Origin: CAXMNX01 sp964194845
GTDB taxonomy: Bacteria; Pseudomonadota; Alphaproteobacteria; Rhodobacterales; Rhodobacteraceae
Direction: 5' to 3'
Assembly: GCA_964194845.1 (NCBI GenBank)
Contig: CAXMNX010000054.1
Coordinates: forward strand, 1 to 64,000
DNA length: 64,000 nucleotides
Part shown: positions 17,927 through 26,957 of the stretch, one piece after another
How positions within the stretch are numbered: the first letter of the stretch is position 1
How the letters are laid out: the number at the start of each line of letters is the position of its first letter
Position numbers and translations under genes: made by a program
Notes under the pieces: generated by a model
The model's database searches: none
Told to the model about the DNA's origin: nothing
Seen by the model: only the letters and a program-made list of their open reading frames with translations

Positions 17927-17991
17927 AATCCGTGAAAAAACTGTTGACTTTTTCACGGATTGAGCGTGAAAATCGCCAAGGATTTTTCACG
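17927..17991 (+). promoter_or_regulatory. Tandem palindromic operators and putative promoter of the XRE-cupin operon
   Basis: Two sites of identical geometry, CGTGAAAA-N11-TTTTCACG, occupy 17931-17957 and 17965-17991, with centres 34 bp apart. The first extends to a perfect 13-bp inverted repeat (17927-17939 with 17949-17961). A TTGACT box sits in its spacer (17944-17949); a GAAAAT 18 bp downstream could be the -10. The arrangement looks like a repressor covering its own promoter, and the obvious candidate is the XRE-cupin protein encoded directly after it. Confidence 0.75.
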
Positions 17992-18571
17992 GGATGCGCT
18001 GCCTTTGACCATTTCATCCGCTCCGGACAGCCTCGGTCGAGATCTGCGCGCGCTGCGCAAATCGCGTCGACTGACGCTGTCGGCGGTCGCGACGGCAATG
18101 GATCGCTCGGTCGGCTGGATGAGCCAGGTTGAACGCGACTTGTCTGAACCCACCATGGACGAGATCAAGACGCTGGCGGCAATCCTGAAAGTCTCGGTCT
18201 CCACATTCTTCGGGCAGGCGCCCGCGCGGGCCGGGGAAGAAGGCCACGTTGTGCGCGCCGATGCCCGTCGCCCCATCGGCAAACGCGCCGAGGGTCTGGT
18301 CGAAGAACTGCTGTCGCCCGATCTGACCGACGAATTCGAGGTCGTTCACTCGACCTTTGCGCCGGGCGCAGAGCGCAGGACCGACGTTACCCGGCCCACC
18401 CAGGAAGTCGGATACATCGTTTCGGGTGAGCTTGAGCTTACAGTTGGTAAATTGACCCACACACTTAGCCCCGGCGACAGCTTCCGTGTGCGCGGCGAGC
18501 CGTTTCGCTGGGCCAACAGAACCAACAAACCATGCGTCGCGATCTGGGTGATCGCACCGCCGGTTTATTAA
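17960..18571 (+). CDS. XRE-family transcriptional regulator with C-terminal cupin domain
   Basis: A one-component regulator: an N-terminal helix-turn-helix (LGRDLRALRKSRRLTLSAVATAMDRSVGWMSQVERD, about residues 25-60 from the longest start) and a C-terminal cupin (about 125-200; TQEVGYIVSGELELTVG, PGDSFRVRGEPFRWANRT) that probably binds a small effector. Start is uncertain: the longest frame opens at TTG 17960, but the second operator half and putative -10 lie inside it, so TTG 18005 (188 residues) is plausible. It heads a run of closely spaced genes to 25312, suggesting it senses a substrate of that pathway. PuuR-type XRE-cupin proteins are the nearest known model. Confidence 0.88.
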   Translation: MSVKIAKDFSRDALPLTISSAPDSLGRDLRALRKSRRLTLSAVATAMDRSVGWMSQVERDLSEPTMDEIKTLAAILKVSVSTFFGQAPARAGEEGHVVRADARRPIGKRAEGLVEELLSPDLTDEFEVVHSTFAPGAERRTDVTRPTQEVGYIVSGELELTVGKLTHTLSPGDSFRVRGEPFRWANRTNKPCVAIWVIAPPVY

Positions 18572-18595
18572 AGCGATCTGAGGGAGCGACCACAA

Positions 18596-21040
18596 ATGGC
18601 AGACTTTCCAACAACGGCACGCGTCGTGATCATCGGCGGCGGTGCCGTTGGCGCCTCATCGTTGTATAATCTTGCAAAGGCGGGCTGGACCGATTGCGTC
18701 CTGCTGGAAAAGAACGAACTGACCGCCGGGTCGACCTGGCACGCGGCGGGGAATGTTCCCACATTTTCAACCTCCTGGTCGATCATGAACATGCAGCGCT
18801 ATTCGACCGAGCTTTATCGCGGGCTGGGCGATGCGGTCGATTATCCGATGAACTATCACGTCACCGGCTCGGTCCGGCTGGCGCATTCAAAGGAACGGAT
18901 GCAGGAGTTTCAGCGCGCAAAGGGCATGGGACTTTATCAGGGAATGAACCTTGAGATCCTCAGCCCCAACGAGATCACCTCGAAATACCCCTTCCTTGAA
19001 ACCCACGACCTTGCCGGCGCTCTCTATGACCCTGCGGACGGTGACATCGACCCGGCTCAGCTGACCCAGGCGCTTGCCAAAGGTGCCCGCACTATGGGCG
19101 CCCGAATTCTGCGGCACACGCCCGCAACCGGTGTCAGCCGCGAAGGTGGCGAATGGATCGTCCACACCGACAAGGGCGATATACGCTGCGAATTCGTGGT
19201 TAACGCCGCCGGTTACTACGCGCAGCGCGTGGGCGAATGGTTCAAACCCTATGGCGGCCGGACCGTGCCGATGATGGTGCAGAGCCACCAGTACATCCTC
19301 TTTGAAGAGCACGAGCAGGTGCGCGACTGGTCGGCCAGTTCCGGCCACAAGCTGCCGCTTCTGCGGGACGTGGATTCGTCCTATTATCTGCGTCAGGAAA
19401 AGAACGGCTTCAACCTCGGACCATACGAGCGCAATTGCCGCGCCCATTGGGCGACCCCCGACGACCCGATGCCCGACGATTTCTCGTTCCAGCTTTATCC
19501 CGACGATCTGGATCGGCTGGAATGGTATATCGAAGACGCGATGGCGCGGGTGCCGCTTTTGGCTGAAGCGGGTGTGTCGAAAGTCATCAACGGCCCGATC
19601 CCCTATGCGCCCGATGGCAACCCGCTGGTCGGGCCGATGCCGGGCGTGCCAAACGCCTTCGAGGCCTGCGTTTTCACCTTCGGCATCGCGCAGGGCGGTG
19701 GCGCGGGCAAAGTTCTGGCCGAATGGCTCACCGAGGGTGAGACCGAATGGGATATGTGGTCGTGCGATCCGCGCCGCTTTACCGATCACGCCGACCACGA
19801 TTTCTGCGTTGCCAAGGGTCAGGAAGTTTACGGCCACGAATACGCCATGCACTTTCCGTCGCACGAATGGCCAGCGGGGCGAATGAAAAAGCTGTCTGCG
19901 GTCCACGACCGGATCGTCGCGGCAGGCGCAGTTTTCGGCGCCTACAACGGCTGGGAACGCGCCAATTATTTCGCGAATCCCGGCGATGACACCTCCGAAG
20001 AAGCGACCCAGACCTGGGATCGTGCGGGCCCCTGGGAACCCCGCGTTCGCGAAGAATGCGAGGCCGTGCGCGATGGCGTCGGCGTGCTGGATCTGCCCGG
20101 ATTTTCGCGCTTCAACCTCTGGGGCGAAGGATCGGCCGAATGGCTGCGGGGCATGATCACCGGTGGGCTGCCGAAGGTTGGTCGGATGAACCTGGCCTAT
20201 TTCTCGGACAGTCGCGGCCGCATCCTGACCGAGATGAGCGTGATGCGTCACGACGAGAACCATTTCACCCTGATCACCGCCGGCGCGGCGCAGTGGCACG
20301 ACTATGAGTTGCTGAAAAACGCGCTGCCGGAAGGCCCGGAACTGACCGATCACACGCGCGAGTTTGCCACCATGATCGTCACCGGCCCGAAATCGCGGGA
20401 ACTTTTTGCCGAAATATCCGACGCCGATCTAACGCTGCCGTGGCTCAGCCTGCAACGCGCCAACGTTCGCGGACGGCCCGCGCAATTGGCTCGGGTTTCC
20501 TACGCAGGCGAATTGGGCTGGGAAGTCCACGCTGCCCGCGAATATCAGGCGGCAATTTACGACAGCATCGTCGAAGCTGGCGCGAAACCTTTCGGCATGT
20601 GGGCGCTGAACAGCCTTCGAATGGAAAAAGGCTATCGCGCCTGGAAGGGCGATCTATCGACGGATTACTCCCTGCTCGAAGGCGGGCTGGACCGCTTCAT
20701 CAGGTTTGACAAGCCGCAGGATTTCCCAGGCAAAGCCGCACTTCTGAGCGAAAAGCAACGCGGCTCCGCGAAACGATTTGTCACGCTGACCGTCGATGCC
20801 GGGTCATCGGATGCGCCTTATATGTCAACGCTTTGGCACGATGGCCAGGTGGTGGGCGAGACGACATCGGGCGCCTGGGGCTACCGCGTCGGAAAGTCGA
20901 TTGCGCTGGGTATGCTCCGCACCGATCTGGCCGTTCCGGGCACCGCGATTGAAGTCGAAATCTATGGCGAACGCTTCGCCGCGCGTGTCGAAGAAGACCG
21001 CCCGCTCTGGGATCCGGATAACGAAAGGCTCAGGTCATGA
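18596..21040 (+). CDS. FAD-dependent oxidoreductase fused to GcvT-like domain (dimethylglycine/sarcosine dehydrogenase type)
   Basis: 814 residues in two parts. The N-terminal DAO half has the dinucleotide fold VVIIGGGAVGASSLYNLAKAGW and the motif AGSTWHAAGN, whose His in dimethylglycine dehydrogenase links covalently to FAD. The C-terminal half (about 430-814) is GcvT-like with the folate-domain signature VSYAGELGWEVH and an aminomethyltransferase C-terminal barrel. Family enzymes oxidise an N-methyl group and hand the formaldehyde to tetrahydrofolate. It starts 24 nt after the regulator and overlaps the cupin gene (ATGA). Substrate is unknown; dimethylglycine, sarcosine or another methylated amine are candidates, and DMSP demethylase is a distant relative of the GcvT half. 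Confidence 0.88.
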   Translation: MADFPTTARVVIIGGGAVGASSLYNLAKAGWTDCVLLEKNELTAGSTWHAAGNVPTFSTSWSIMNMQRYSTELYRGLGDAVDYPMNYHVTGSVRLAHSKERMQEFQRAKGMGLYQGMNLEILSPNEITSKYPFLETHDLAGALYDPADGDIDPAQLTQALAKGARTMGARILRHTPATGVSREGGEWIVHTDKGDIRCEFVVNAAGYYAQRVGEWFKPYGGRTVPMMVQSHQYILFEEHEQVRDWSASSGHKLPLLRDVDSSYYLRQEKNGFNLGPYERNCRAHWATPDDPMPDDFSFQLYPDDLDRLEWYIEDAMARVPLLAEAGVSKVINGPIPYAPDGNPLVGPMPGVPNAFEACVFTFGIAQGGGAGKVLAEWLTEGETEWDMWSCDPRRFTDHADHDFCVAKGQEVYGHEYAMHFPSHEWPAGRMKKLSAVHDRIVAAGAVFGAYNGWERANYFANPGDDTSEEATQTWDRAGPWEPRVREECEAVRDGVGVLDLPGFSRFNLWGEGSAEWLRGMITGGLPKVGRMNLAYFSDSRGRILTEMSVMRHDENHFTLITAGAAQWHDYELLKNALPEGPELTDHTREFATMIVTGPKSRELFAEISDADLTLPWLSLQRANVRGRPAQLARVSYAGELGWEVHAAREYQAAIYDSIVEAGAKPFGMWALNSLRMEKGYRAWKGDLSTDYSLLEGGLDRFIRFDKPQDFPGKAALLSEKQRGSAKRFVTLTVDAGSSDAPYMSTLWHDGQVVGETTSGAWGYRVGKSIALGMLRTDLAVPGTAIEVEIYGERFAARVEEDRPLWDPDNERLRS

Positions 21041-21522
21041 CCAGATCCTATAGCATTCAGTTGCCGGGCGAAGGACCGAACTATGACTGGTCCAACGACC
21101 ACTCGTTCGTCAAAGTCTCGGCGGTTGAAACCGGCGGCCCATTTGCCTTGATCGAAGATAATCTCAAGGCAACATTTGCGCTGGGCCTGCACCGCCACGA
21201 CCACCACGCTGAAACCTTTTATATCCTCGAAGGTGGTCTGGATTTCTATCTTGACGGGGAATGGTTGCGCGCCTTGCCCGCCACGACGATCCACGTCCCT
21301 GCGGGGGTTCCACACGCCTGTCGGGTTGCAAACGCCGAACCCGCCAAGATGCTGATGATCATGCAGCCTTCGGGGTTCGACGCATTCCTTGCCGAAATGG
21401 CGACGCTAGATCCTGCGGATTTCGAAGATCCCAAGGTAATGGCGGCGTTGAATTCCAAATACGACATCATCCCCATGGGGCCGGTGCCCGCGCATCCGGG
21501 CGACGAAGGACTGCGCGCATGA
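21037..21522 (+). CDS. Cupin domain-containing protein
   Basis: A 161-residue single cupin. Metal-ligand motifs are visible: LHRHDHHAETFYILEGGLDFYLDG (motif 1, with His-rich GxxHxH-like part and Glu) and PAGVPHACR (motif 2 His). A C-terminal tail of about 60 residues follows. It overlaps genes on both sides by 4 bp, so it is surely part of the pathway. It could be an isomerase, a dioxygenase or a binding protein; sequence alone does not decide. Confidence 0.82.
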   Translation: MTRSYSIQLPGEGPNYDWSNDHSFVKVSAVETGGPFALIEDNLKATFALGLHRHDHHAETFYILEGGLDFYLDGEWLRALPATTIHVPAGVPHACRVANAEPAKMLMIMQPSGFDAFLAEMATLDPADFEDPKVMAALNSKYDIIPMGPVPAHPGDEGLRA

Positions 21523-21986
21523 TCGACGGTGAGGCACAGCGGATCATCCGCGATTTTTCCTTGGGCATTATTGCGACCGTTGGCCAGAACGACACCCCGG
21601 CTGCCTCGCCCAAGGGCACGTTTCTCGTGCTTGATGACACCACGATTGCCTACGGCGACTTCCGCTCGCCGGGAACGCGGGCGAATCTGAATGGCAACGA
21701 CAAGTGCGAAGTGGTTTTCGTCGATCCGTTCCGGCGCAAGGGCGTGCGCGTTCGTGGGCAGGCGACGATCCAGCCCCGTGGCTCTGAACCGTTTCAGGAC
21801 CTGATCAGCCAGTGGCACGATACCTGGGGCGCGCTCGCGGACCGCATAGGCGCACTGGTCATCATCGAAGTCGACCGCGTGCTGCCGCTCTCGACACCGC
21901 CTTATGACGACGGCGCGACCGAAGAAGAAATGATCACGCTTTATCGCGAAAAAAACGCCACCATCTATCCCGCGCAGGTCCAATGA
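21519..21986 (+). CDS. Pyridoxamine 5'-phosphate oxidase-like flavin-binding protein
   Basis: 155 residues from ATG 21519, which overlaps the cupin stop as ATGA; a longer frame from 21261 is only a shadow of the cupin gene. The split-barrel pattern is recognisable (IIATVGQNDTPAASPKGTFLVLDDTTIAYGDFRSPGTRANL and KCEVVFVDPFRRKGVRVRGQA). Such small proteins bind FMN or F420 and reduce or oxidise small molecules; some are regulatory. It overlaps the following gene by 4 bp. It may act as a flavin carrier for the oxidoreductases of the operon (inference). Confidence 0.82.
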   Translation: MIDGEAQRIIRDFSLGIIATVGQNDTPAASPKGTFLVLDDTTIAYGDFRSPGTRANLNGNDKCEVVFVDPFRRKGVRVRGQATIQPRGSEPFQDLISQWHDTWGALADRIGALVIIEVDRVLPLSTPPYDDGATEEEMITLYREKNATIYPAQVQ

Positions 21987-22867
21987 CCGGCATCACACTC
22001 CTCGACGGCGGCATGGGTCAGGAACTTATCCATCGCGCGCCCGAACCGCCAACGGGCCTTTTTGGCACGCAGGTGATGATCGACCACCCCGGCTTGGTGG
22101 CCGAAGTTCACCGCGACTATTTCAATGCAGGCGCTAGCATCGCCACGACCAACAGCTACGCGATACATCATGACCGGTTCGAAGGCACGCCGCAGGAAGG
22201 CCGCCAAAGCGCTCTGGTCGACCTTGCCATGGCCGAGGCCGAAGCTGCGCGTGCCGCGCACGGATCGGGTCGCATCGCCGGGTCCATCGGCCCGCTGATC
22301 TGGTCCTACAGACCCGAAGCGCACCCGGATTATGCAACCGCCACAGCGCTTTACGCCGAAATTTCCAACCTCCTCGCGCCGCGCGTCGATCTGATCCTGT
22401 GCGAGACAGTGGCGTCGATCGATCACGCCCGCGCCGCGCTTGACGGTGCCCGCACGACTGGCAAACCGGTCTGGCTATCCGTCACTGTCGACGACGAAAA
22501 CGGAAGCCTTCTGCGGTCGGGCGAGCCGGTTGCCGACCTTGCGGATCTCACGCCTGACGCCTGGCTCGCCAATTGTTCAGCGCCCGAAGCGATGGGCGAT
22601 GCGCTGGAGGTATTCGCCCGTTGGGGCCTGCCTTTCGGCGCCTATGCCAACGGCTTTGAAGAGATCACCAAGGCGTTTTTGAAACGCATGTCCTCCGTCG
22701 ATGAACTCAGCGCGCGCCGGGATATGGGACCGAAGGCATATGCCAAATTCGCGTTAGGCTGGATCGAACAGGGTGCCACCATCGTCGGCGGCTGCTGCGA
22801 AATCGGCCCCGCGCACATTCGCGAAATTGCCCGCCAGATCAAGGCGACGAGCAATGATACTGTCTGA
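21983..22867 (+). CDS. Homocysteine S-methyltransferase family protein (betaine-homocysteine methyltransferase-like)
   Basis: A Zn-dependent methyltransferase of the BHMT/MetH-N family (294 residues). It begins with the hallmark LLDGGMGQEL. Zinc ligands are Cys198 (LANCSAP) and the Cys271-Cys272 pair (VGGCCEIGPAHI). Known members move a methyl group from betaine, S-methylmethionine or DMSP to homocysteine. Lying between two FAD/GcvT oxidoreductases, it could take the first methyl from a quaternary amine, leaving a tertiary amine for them. That order of reactions is inference. Confidence 0.87.
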   Translation: MTGITLLDGGMGQELIHRAPEPPTGLFGTQVMIDHPGLVAEVHRDYFNAGASIATTNSYAIHHDRFEGTPQEGRQSALVDLAMAEAEAARAAHGSGRIAGSIGPLIWSYRPEAHPDYATATALYAEISNLLAPRVDLILCETVASIDHARAALDGARTTGKPVWLSVTVDDENGSLLRSGEPVADLADLTPDAWLANCSAPEAMGDALEVFARWGLPFGAYANGFEEITKAFLKRMSSVDELSARRDMGPKAYAKFALGWIEQGATIVGGCCEIGPAHIREIARQIKATSNDTV

Positions 22868-22879
22868 AGGAACAAGAAC

Positions 22880-25312
22880 ATGACCATTCCTGCGCACGCC
22901 CGTGTTGTGATCATCGGCGGTGGCGTCATCGGCTGTTCGGTCGCTTATCATCTGGCGAAAATGGGCTGGAACGACGTGGTGTTGATGGAAAGGAAGCGCC
23001 TCACGTCCGGCACAACCTGGCACGCCGCCGGGTTGATCGGTCAGCTTCGCGCCACCTCCAACATGACGAAACTGGCGAAATATACAGCCGATCTCTACAC
23101 CACAATTGAAAAGGAAACCGGTGTCGCAACCGGCTATCGTCAGTGCGGATCGATTTCGGTCGCACTGACAGCCGAACGGCGCGAAGAACTGCTCCGCTCG
23201 GCCTCGATGGCGCGGTCTTTCGGCGTTCCGGTGGAAGAGATCTCGCCCGCCGAAGTCAAAGACCGCTATCCGCATATCGAGGTCGGCGACGTCACCCAGG
23301 GCCTGTGGCTGCCGACCGACGGGCAGGGCGATCCGGCCAACATTACGCTCGCACTCGCAAAAGGCGCCAGACAGCACGGCGCGAAAACCATGGAAGGCGT
23401 GAAGGTCACGAATATCCACCGCGACGCGGGCCGCGTAACCGGTGTCGATTGGGAAACAGAAAAGGGAGAGGTGGGCCACACGTCCTGCGAAGCCATTGTA
23501 ATCGCTTCAGGAATGTGGTCCCACCAGGTGGGCCGCATGGCCGGCGTCAACATACCCCTTCATGCCTGCGAACACTTCTACATTGTGACCGAAAGCATCG
23601 AGGGGCTAACGCAATTACCGGTCCTGCGGGTGCCCGACGAATGCGCGTATTACAAGGAGGACGCCGGAAAAATCCTGCTGGGCGCTTTCGAGCCGGTGTC
23701 CAAACCCTGGGGCATGAACGGCATCCCCGAGACATTCGAGTTTGACCAACTGCCCGAAGATTTCGACCACTTCGAGCCGATCCTGGCGAGTGCCGTCGAA
23801 CGCCTGCCGATCTTGGCCGAGGCAGGCATCCACACGTTCTTCAATGGCCCCGAAAGCTTCACGCCCGACGACGCATATCACCTTGGACTTGCGCCCGGAT
23901 CGGACAACATCTGGGTCGCGGCAGGGTTCAATTCAATCGGCATTCAATCGGCGGGCGGTGCGGGCATGGCGCTGGCGGAATGGATGGAAGCGGGCGAGAA
24001 GCCCTTCGATCTGGGCGACGTCGATATCGCCCGGATGCAGCCATTTCAGGGCAACAAACATTACCTCCATGACCGCTCGGTCGAAACGCTTGGCCTTCTT
24101 TACGCTGATCATTTTCCTTACCGACAGAAAGCCACCGCGCGCGGCGTCCGCCGCACGCCGTTTCACGCGCATCTATTGGAACGCGGCGGCGTGATGGGCG
24201 AAGCTGCGGGCTGGGAACGCGCGAATTGGTTTGCCGACGACGGGGAGGCGCGCGAATACCGCTACACTTGGGGTCGGCAAAACTGGTTCGAAAACTCGGC
24301 CCGCGAACACATGGCGGTGCGCGAAAATGTCGGGCTTTATGACATGTCGTCCTTCGGCAAGCTTCGCGTCGAAGGCCCGGATGCGCAAGCGTTTCTGAAC
24401 CGTGTCTGCGGTGGCCAGATGGCGGTCGCGCCGGGCAAGATCGTCTATACGCAATTTCTGAACTCCACCGGCGGGATCGAGGCCGATGTCACCGTCACGC
24501 GGCTGACCGAGACCGCCTATCTGGTGGTCACGCCTGCTGCCACGCGGCTTGCCGATCAGACCTGGCTCAACCGCCATCTGGGCGAGGATCGCGCGATCGT
24601 CACCGATGTCACCGCGGGCGAAGGCGTGCTGGCGATCATGGGGCCACGGGCGCGGGAGGTGATGCAAAGAGTCAGCCCCGCAGATTGGTCAAACGAGGTG
24701 CATCCCTTTGGTTTCGCCCGGGAAATCGAGATCGGATACGCCCACGCGCGCGCCCATCGCGTGTCCTATGTCGGCGAGTTGGGCTGGGAGCTATATATCT
24801 CCTCCGATATGTGCGGGCATGTCTTCGAGACAATCGCCGAGGCAGGGCAGGACTTCGATCTGAAACCCGTCGGCATGCACGCGATGGACAGCCTGCGCAT
24901 CGAAAAAGCCTTCCGTCATTTTGGCCACGACATCACCTGCGAAGACAACGTGATCGATGCAGGGCTCGGCTTTGCGGTCAAGACGGAAAAGTCCGACTTC
25001 ATCGGTCGCGACGCGGTGCTGAGGCGAAAAGAAAAGGGGCCGAAGCTGCGGATGCTTCAGTTCAAGCTCGCCGATCCCGAACCACTTTTGTTCCACAACG
25101 AGGGCATCCTGAAGGATGGCGAATTCGTTGGTTATCTGTCGTCGGGCAACTACGGCCATTACCTCGGCGCGGCGATCGGTATGGGATACGTGCCCGCTGA
25201 AATGGCAAAGGACGCAAACGGCTGGGAGATCGAAGTCGCAGGTCGGCGCGTCGCAGCGCAGGTATCGCTTCGCCCGATGTACGATCCGAAATCGGAGCGT
25301 ATGCGCGGCTAG
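22880..25312 (+). CDS. FAD-dependent oxidoreductase fused to GcvT-like domain (second copy)
   Basis: 810 residues with the same two-part design as the gene at 18596. The Rossmann motif is VVIIGGGVIGCSVAYHLAKMGW, the likely flavinylated His lies in SGTTWHAAGL, and the GcvT half carries VSYVGELGWELY and KPVGMHAMDSLRIEKAF. It shares family features rather than close identity with the first copy, so the two probably take different substrates (for example di- and mono-methyl forms). It begins 12 nt after the methyltransferase gene. Its stop overlaps the convergent DUF4387 gene by 4 bp, ending the operon. Confidence 0.88.
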   Translation: MTIPAHARVVIIGGGVIGCSVAYHLAKMGWNDVVLMERKRLTSGTTWHAAGLIGQLRATSNMTKLAKYTADLYTTIEKETGVATGYRQCGSISVALTAERREELLRSASMARSFGVPVEEISPAEVKDRYPHIEVGDVTQGLWLPTDGQGDPANITLALAKGARQHGAKTMEGVKVTNIHRDAGRVTGVDWETEKGEVGHTSCEAIVIASGMWSHQVGRMAGVNIPLHACEHFYIVTESIEGLTQLPVLRVPDECAYYKEDAGKILLGAFEPVSKPWGMNGIPETFEFDQLPEDFDHFEPILASAVERLPILAEAGIHTFFNGPESFTPDDAYHLGLAPGSDNIWVAAGFNSIGIQSAGGAGMALAEWMEAGEKPFDLGDVDIARMQPFQGNKHYLHDRSVETLGLLYADHFPYRQKATARGVRRTPFHAHLLERGGVMGEAAGWERANWFADDGEAREYRYTWGRQNWFENSAREHMAVRENVGLYDMSSFGKLRVEGPDAQAFLNRVCGGQMAVAPGKIVYTQFLNSTGGIEADVTVTRLTETAYLVVTPAATRLADQTWLNRHLGEDRAIVTDVTAGEGVLAIMGPRAREVMQRVSPADWSNEVHPFGFAREIEIGYAHARAHRVSYVGELGWELYISSDMCGHVFETIAEAGQDFDLKPVGMHAMDSLRIEKAFRHFGHDITCEDNVIDAGLGFAVKTEKSDFIGRDAVLRRKEKGPKLRMLQFKLADPEPLLFHNEGILKDGEFVGYLSSGNYGHYLGAAIGMGYVPAEMAKDANGWEIEVAGRRVAAQVSLRPMYDPKSERMRG

Positions 25313-25611
25313 GCGATCTCCGTCTCGGCCACCAGCGATGCCAACGCCGCACCGTGCATATCGCGGTCGCGGATCGTGCCTTGCACATGCAGACGCGGGA
25401 TCGACAGTTTGACGACATTCAGATCGGCGATGTCGAACCGCTTCAGCGTCTGCACCGGTGTCCCAAGCAATCCCGCGACAACCGATGTATCAAGGCCATC
25501 CCGAACCTGCTCATAAGCTTCTGAACTATCACAGAATATATCGATGGTAATCCAGAACGGCCCGGCATTTTTGGACCGTACTTTCTGGGCAATGTCGCGC
25601 AGTTCAGGCAT
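25309..25611 (-). CDS. DUF4387 family protein (AtuA partner)
   Basis: A 100-residue protein with LRDIAQKVRSKNAGPFWITIDIFCD and a conserved end (VVKLSIPR), the pattern of DUF4387. This family is usually found beside, or fused to, AtuA-type proteins of unknown biochemical function. Here it overlaps the AtuA-like gene by 8 bp, suggesting a 1:1 complex. Its function is unknown. Confidence 0.8.
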   Translation of the reverse strand: MPELRDIAQKVRSKNAGPFWITIDIFCDSSEAYEQVRDGLDTSVVAGLLGTPVQTLKRFDIADLNVVKLSIPRLHVQGTIRDRDMHGAALASLVAETEIA

Positions 25612-26956
25612 CCACGACCTCCAGCGTAAATGCCTCCATCGGATCGTCCAGATGCATCACGTGGTTCAGGCAAAACTCATAGATCGCGCCCCGGTCAATC
25701 TCGGCCGGTGAAAAAGGGAACGCGAAGGTTGGCTGTTCTTCCTCGGCCGTCAATGGATGGTGCAGCAGGTAGGGGTTCAGGAGCTTGCCAATTTCGCCCG
25801 AAAGTGTCGCGGTCTTCGCCGTGACGATGCCCAGGGCGCCAACCTCCACCGGGTCGCCTTGCCGCATTTCAAGCGCGCCAAGCGTCGCGTTCTGGCCGAT
25901 CAGACGAACCTCGATGTTGAAGTCATCTGCGCCCGCCGACGTGCGTTTTATCGCCTTTTCGGTGCATCGAACCTCGATATCCCGCGCCCAATCCTCGGCA
26001 CTCTCGACGTAGCGGGGATCGCGCAGCAGTGCGAGCAGGATCGTCTGATACCCAACCACCCGCGCGCCTTCGAGCTTCACAGTATAACTTGGCGCCGTCT
26101 TCCAGCACGATCCGGTGACGCGAACCCGCTTTTCGTCCAACGCCTCGTATCGGGCATTGGTTACATCGAGCGTGCCACCCGGTTCGTGCAGCAAAAACGG
26201 GTCAGAGTTCTCGTAGAGCATGTGTGCCGACACCGTATGCGGCGTCGCATTGGCGCCATCGGCCAGCGGTGTCAGGACAAAACCGTCGCCCTCATAGTCG
26301 ATCTGCAAGACACCCGATTGCGGGTTCGTCGCGCACAAAGCGCCGCACTCGCCGATCTTCGCCCCATGCCAAGCAAGCCCGGCATCAATTCCCTGCGCGA
26401 TGGGCAGGGCTGCGATGATCGCGGTGTCGGTGGTTCGCCCTGCGATGATGATGTCTGCGCCGGTATCAATCGCGGCATTCACCTGCTCAATGCCAGCCAG
26501 TGCGACGATATTCGTGCAGCTATTGATCAGCTCCGCGTCAATCTCCGGCGCTGGCGTCAAAGGTGTGATTTTCCCAAGCGCCAACGCGGTCGCGACGCGA
26601 TCCCGCGCCTGATCCGATTTCAGAACTGCGATCTTGGCTGTGTGGCCGGTCTCGGTCAGCACCTCGCGGGTGATTTCAACCAGCCAATCCACCGCATCAC
26701 CTGCGCCGCAGGTTCCGGCAGTGCCGACGATCAGCGGGCATTTCGCGCGCCGCGCGGCGTCGATCAGGGTTGCCCATTCGGTTTTGGTCGATGATCGTGC
26801 GTATTTGCTGACGCCCCGGCCCAGATAGGACGGCCCGCTGTCGGTAGAGCCTCCGTCAATCGCAATCAGATCAGGCTTTGCCGCAATCCCGCGCTCAAGC
26901 GCTTGGGCGTCCCAGCCAAGGCCAAGCGCACCGGAGGGGACAAGAATTCGGACCAT
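25604..26956 (-). CDS. AtuA-like protein (acyclic terpene utilisation family, DUF1446)
   Basis: 450 residues of the AtuA/DUF1446 family: the Gly/Asp-rich start VPSGALGLGWDAQAL, AIDGGSTDSGPSYLG, IVGTAGTCGAGDAVDW and IIIAGRTTDTAIIAALP. AtuA was named for citronellol/geraniol degradation in Pseudomonas, but its reaction is not settled and most relatives are in other clusters. Here it sits with DUF4387 and directly downstream of a TTT carboxylate transporter (2-nt gap). Metabolism of an imported organic acid is therefore more likely than terpene use (inference). Confidence 0.83.
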   Translation of the reverse strand: MVRILVPSGALGLGWDAQALERGIAAKPDLIAIDGGSTDSGPSYLGRGVSKYARSSTKTEWATLIDAARRAKCPLIVGTAGTCGAGDAVDWLVEITREVLTETGHTAKIAVLKSDQARDRVATALALGKITPLTPAPEIDAELINSCTNIVALAGIEQVNAAIDTGADIIIAGRTTDTAIIAALPIAQGIDAGLAWHGAKIGECGALCATNPQSGVLQIDYEGDGFVLTPLADGANATPHTVSAHMLYENSDPFLLHEPGGTLDVTNARYEALDEKRVRVTGSCWKTAPSYTVKLEGARVVGYQTILLALLRDPRYVESAEDWARDIEVRCTEKAIKRTSAGADDFNIEVRLIGQNATLGALEMRQGDPVEVGALGIVTAKTATLSGEIGKLLNPYLLHHPLTAEEEQPTFAFPFSPAEIDRGAIYEFCLNHVMHLDDPMEAFTLEVVDA

Positions 26957-26957
26957 A

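Noticed and set aside
18887..20353. A 488-codon minus-strand open frame
   Set aside because: It is a shadow of the FAD/GcvT gene on the other strand and shows no family motif.
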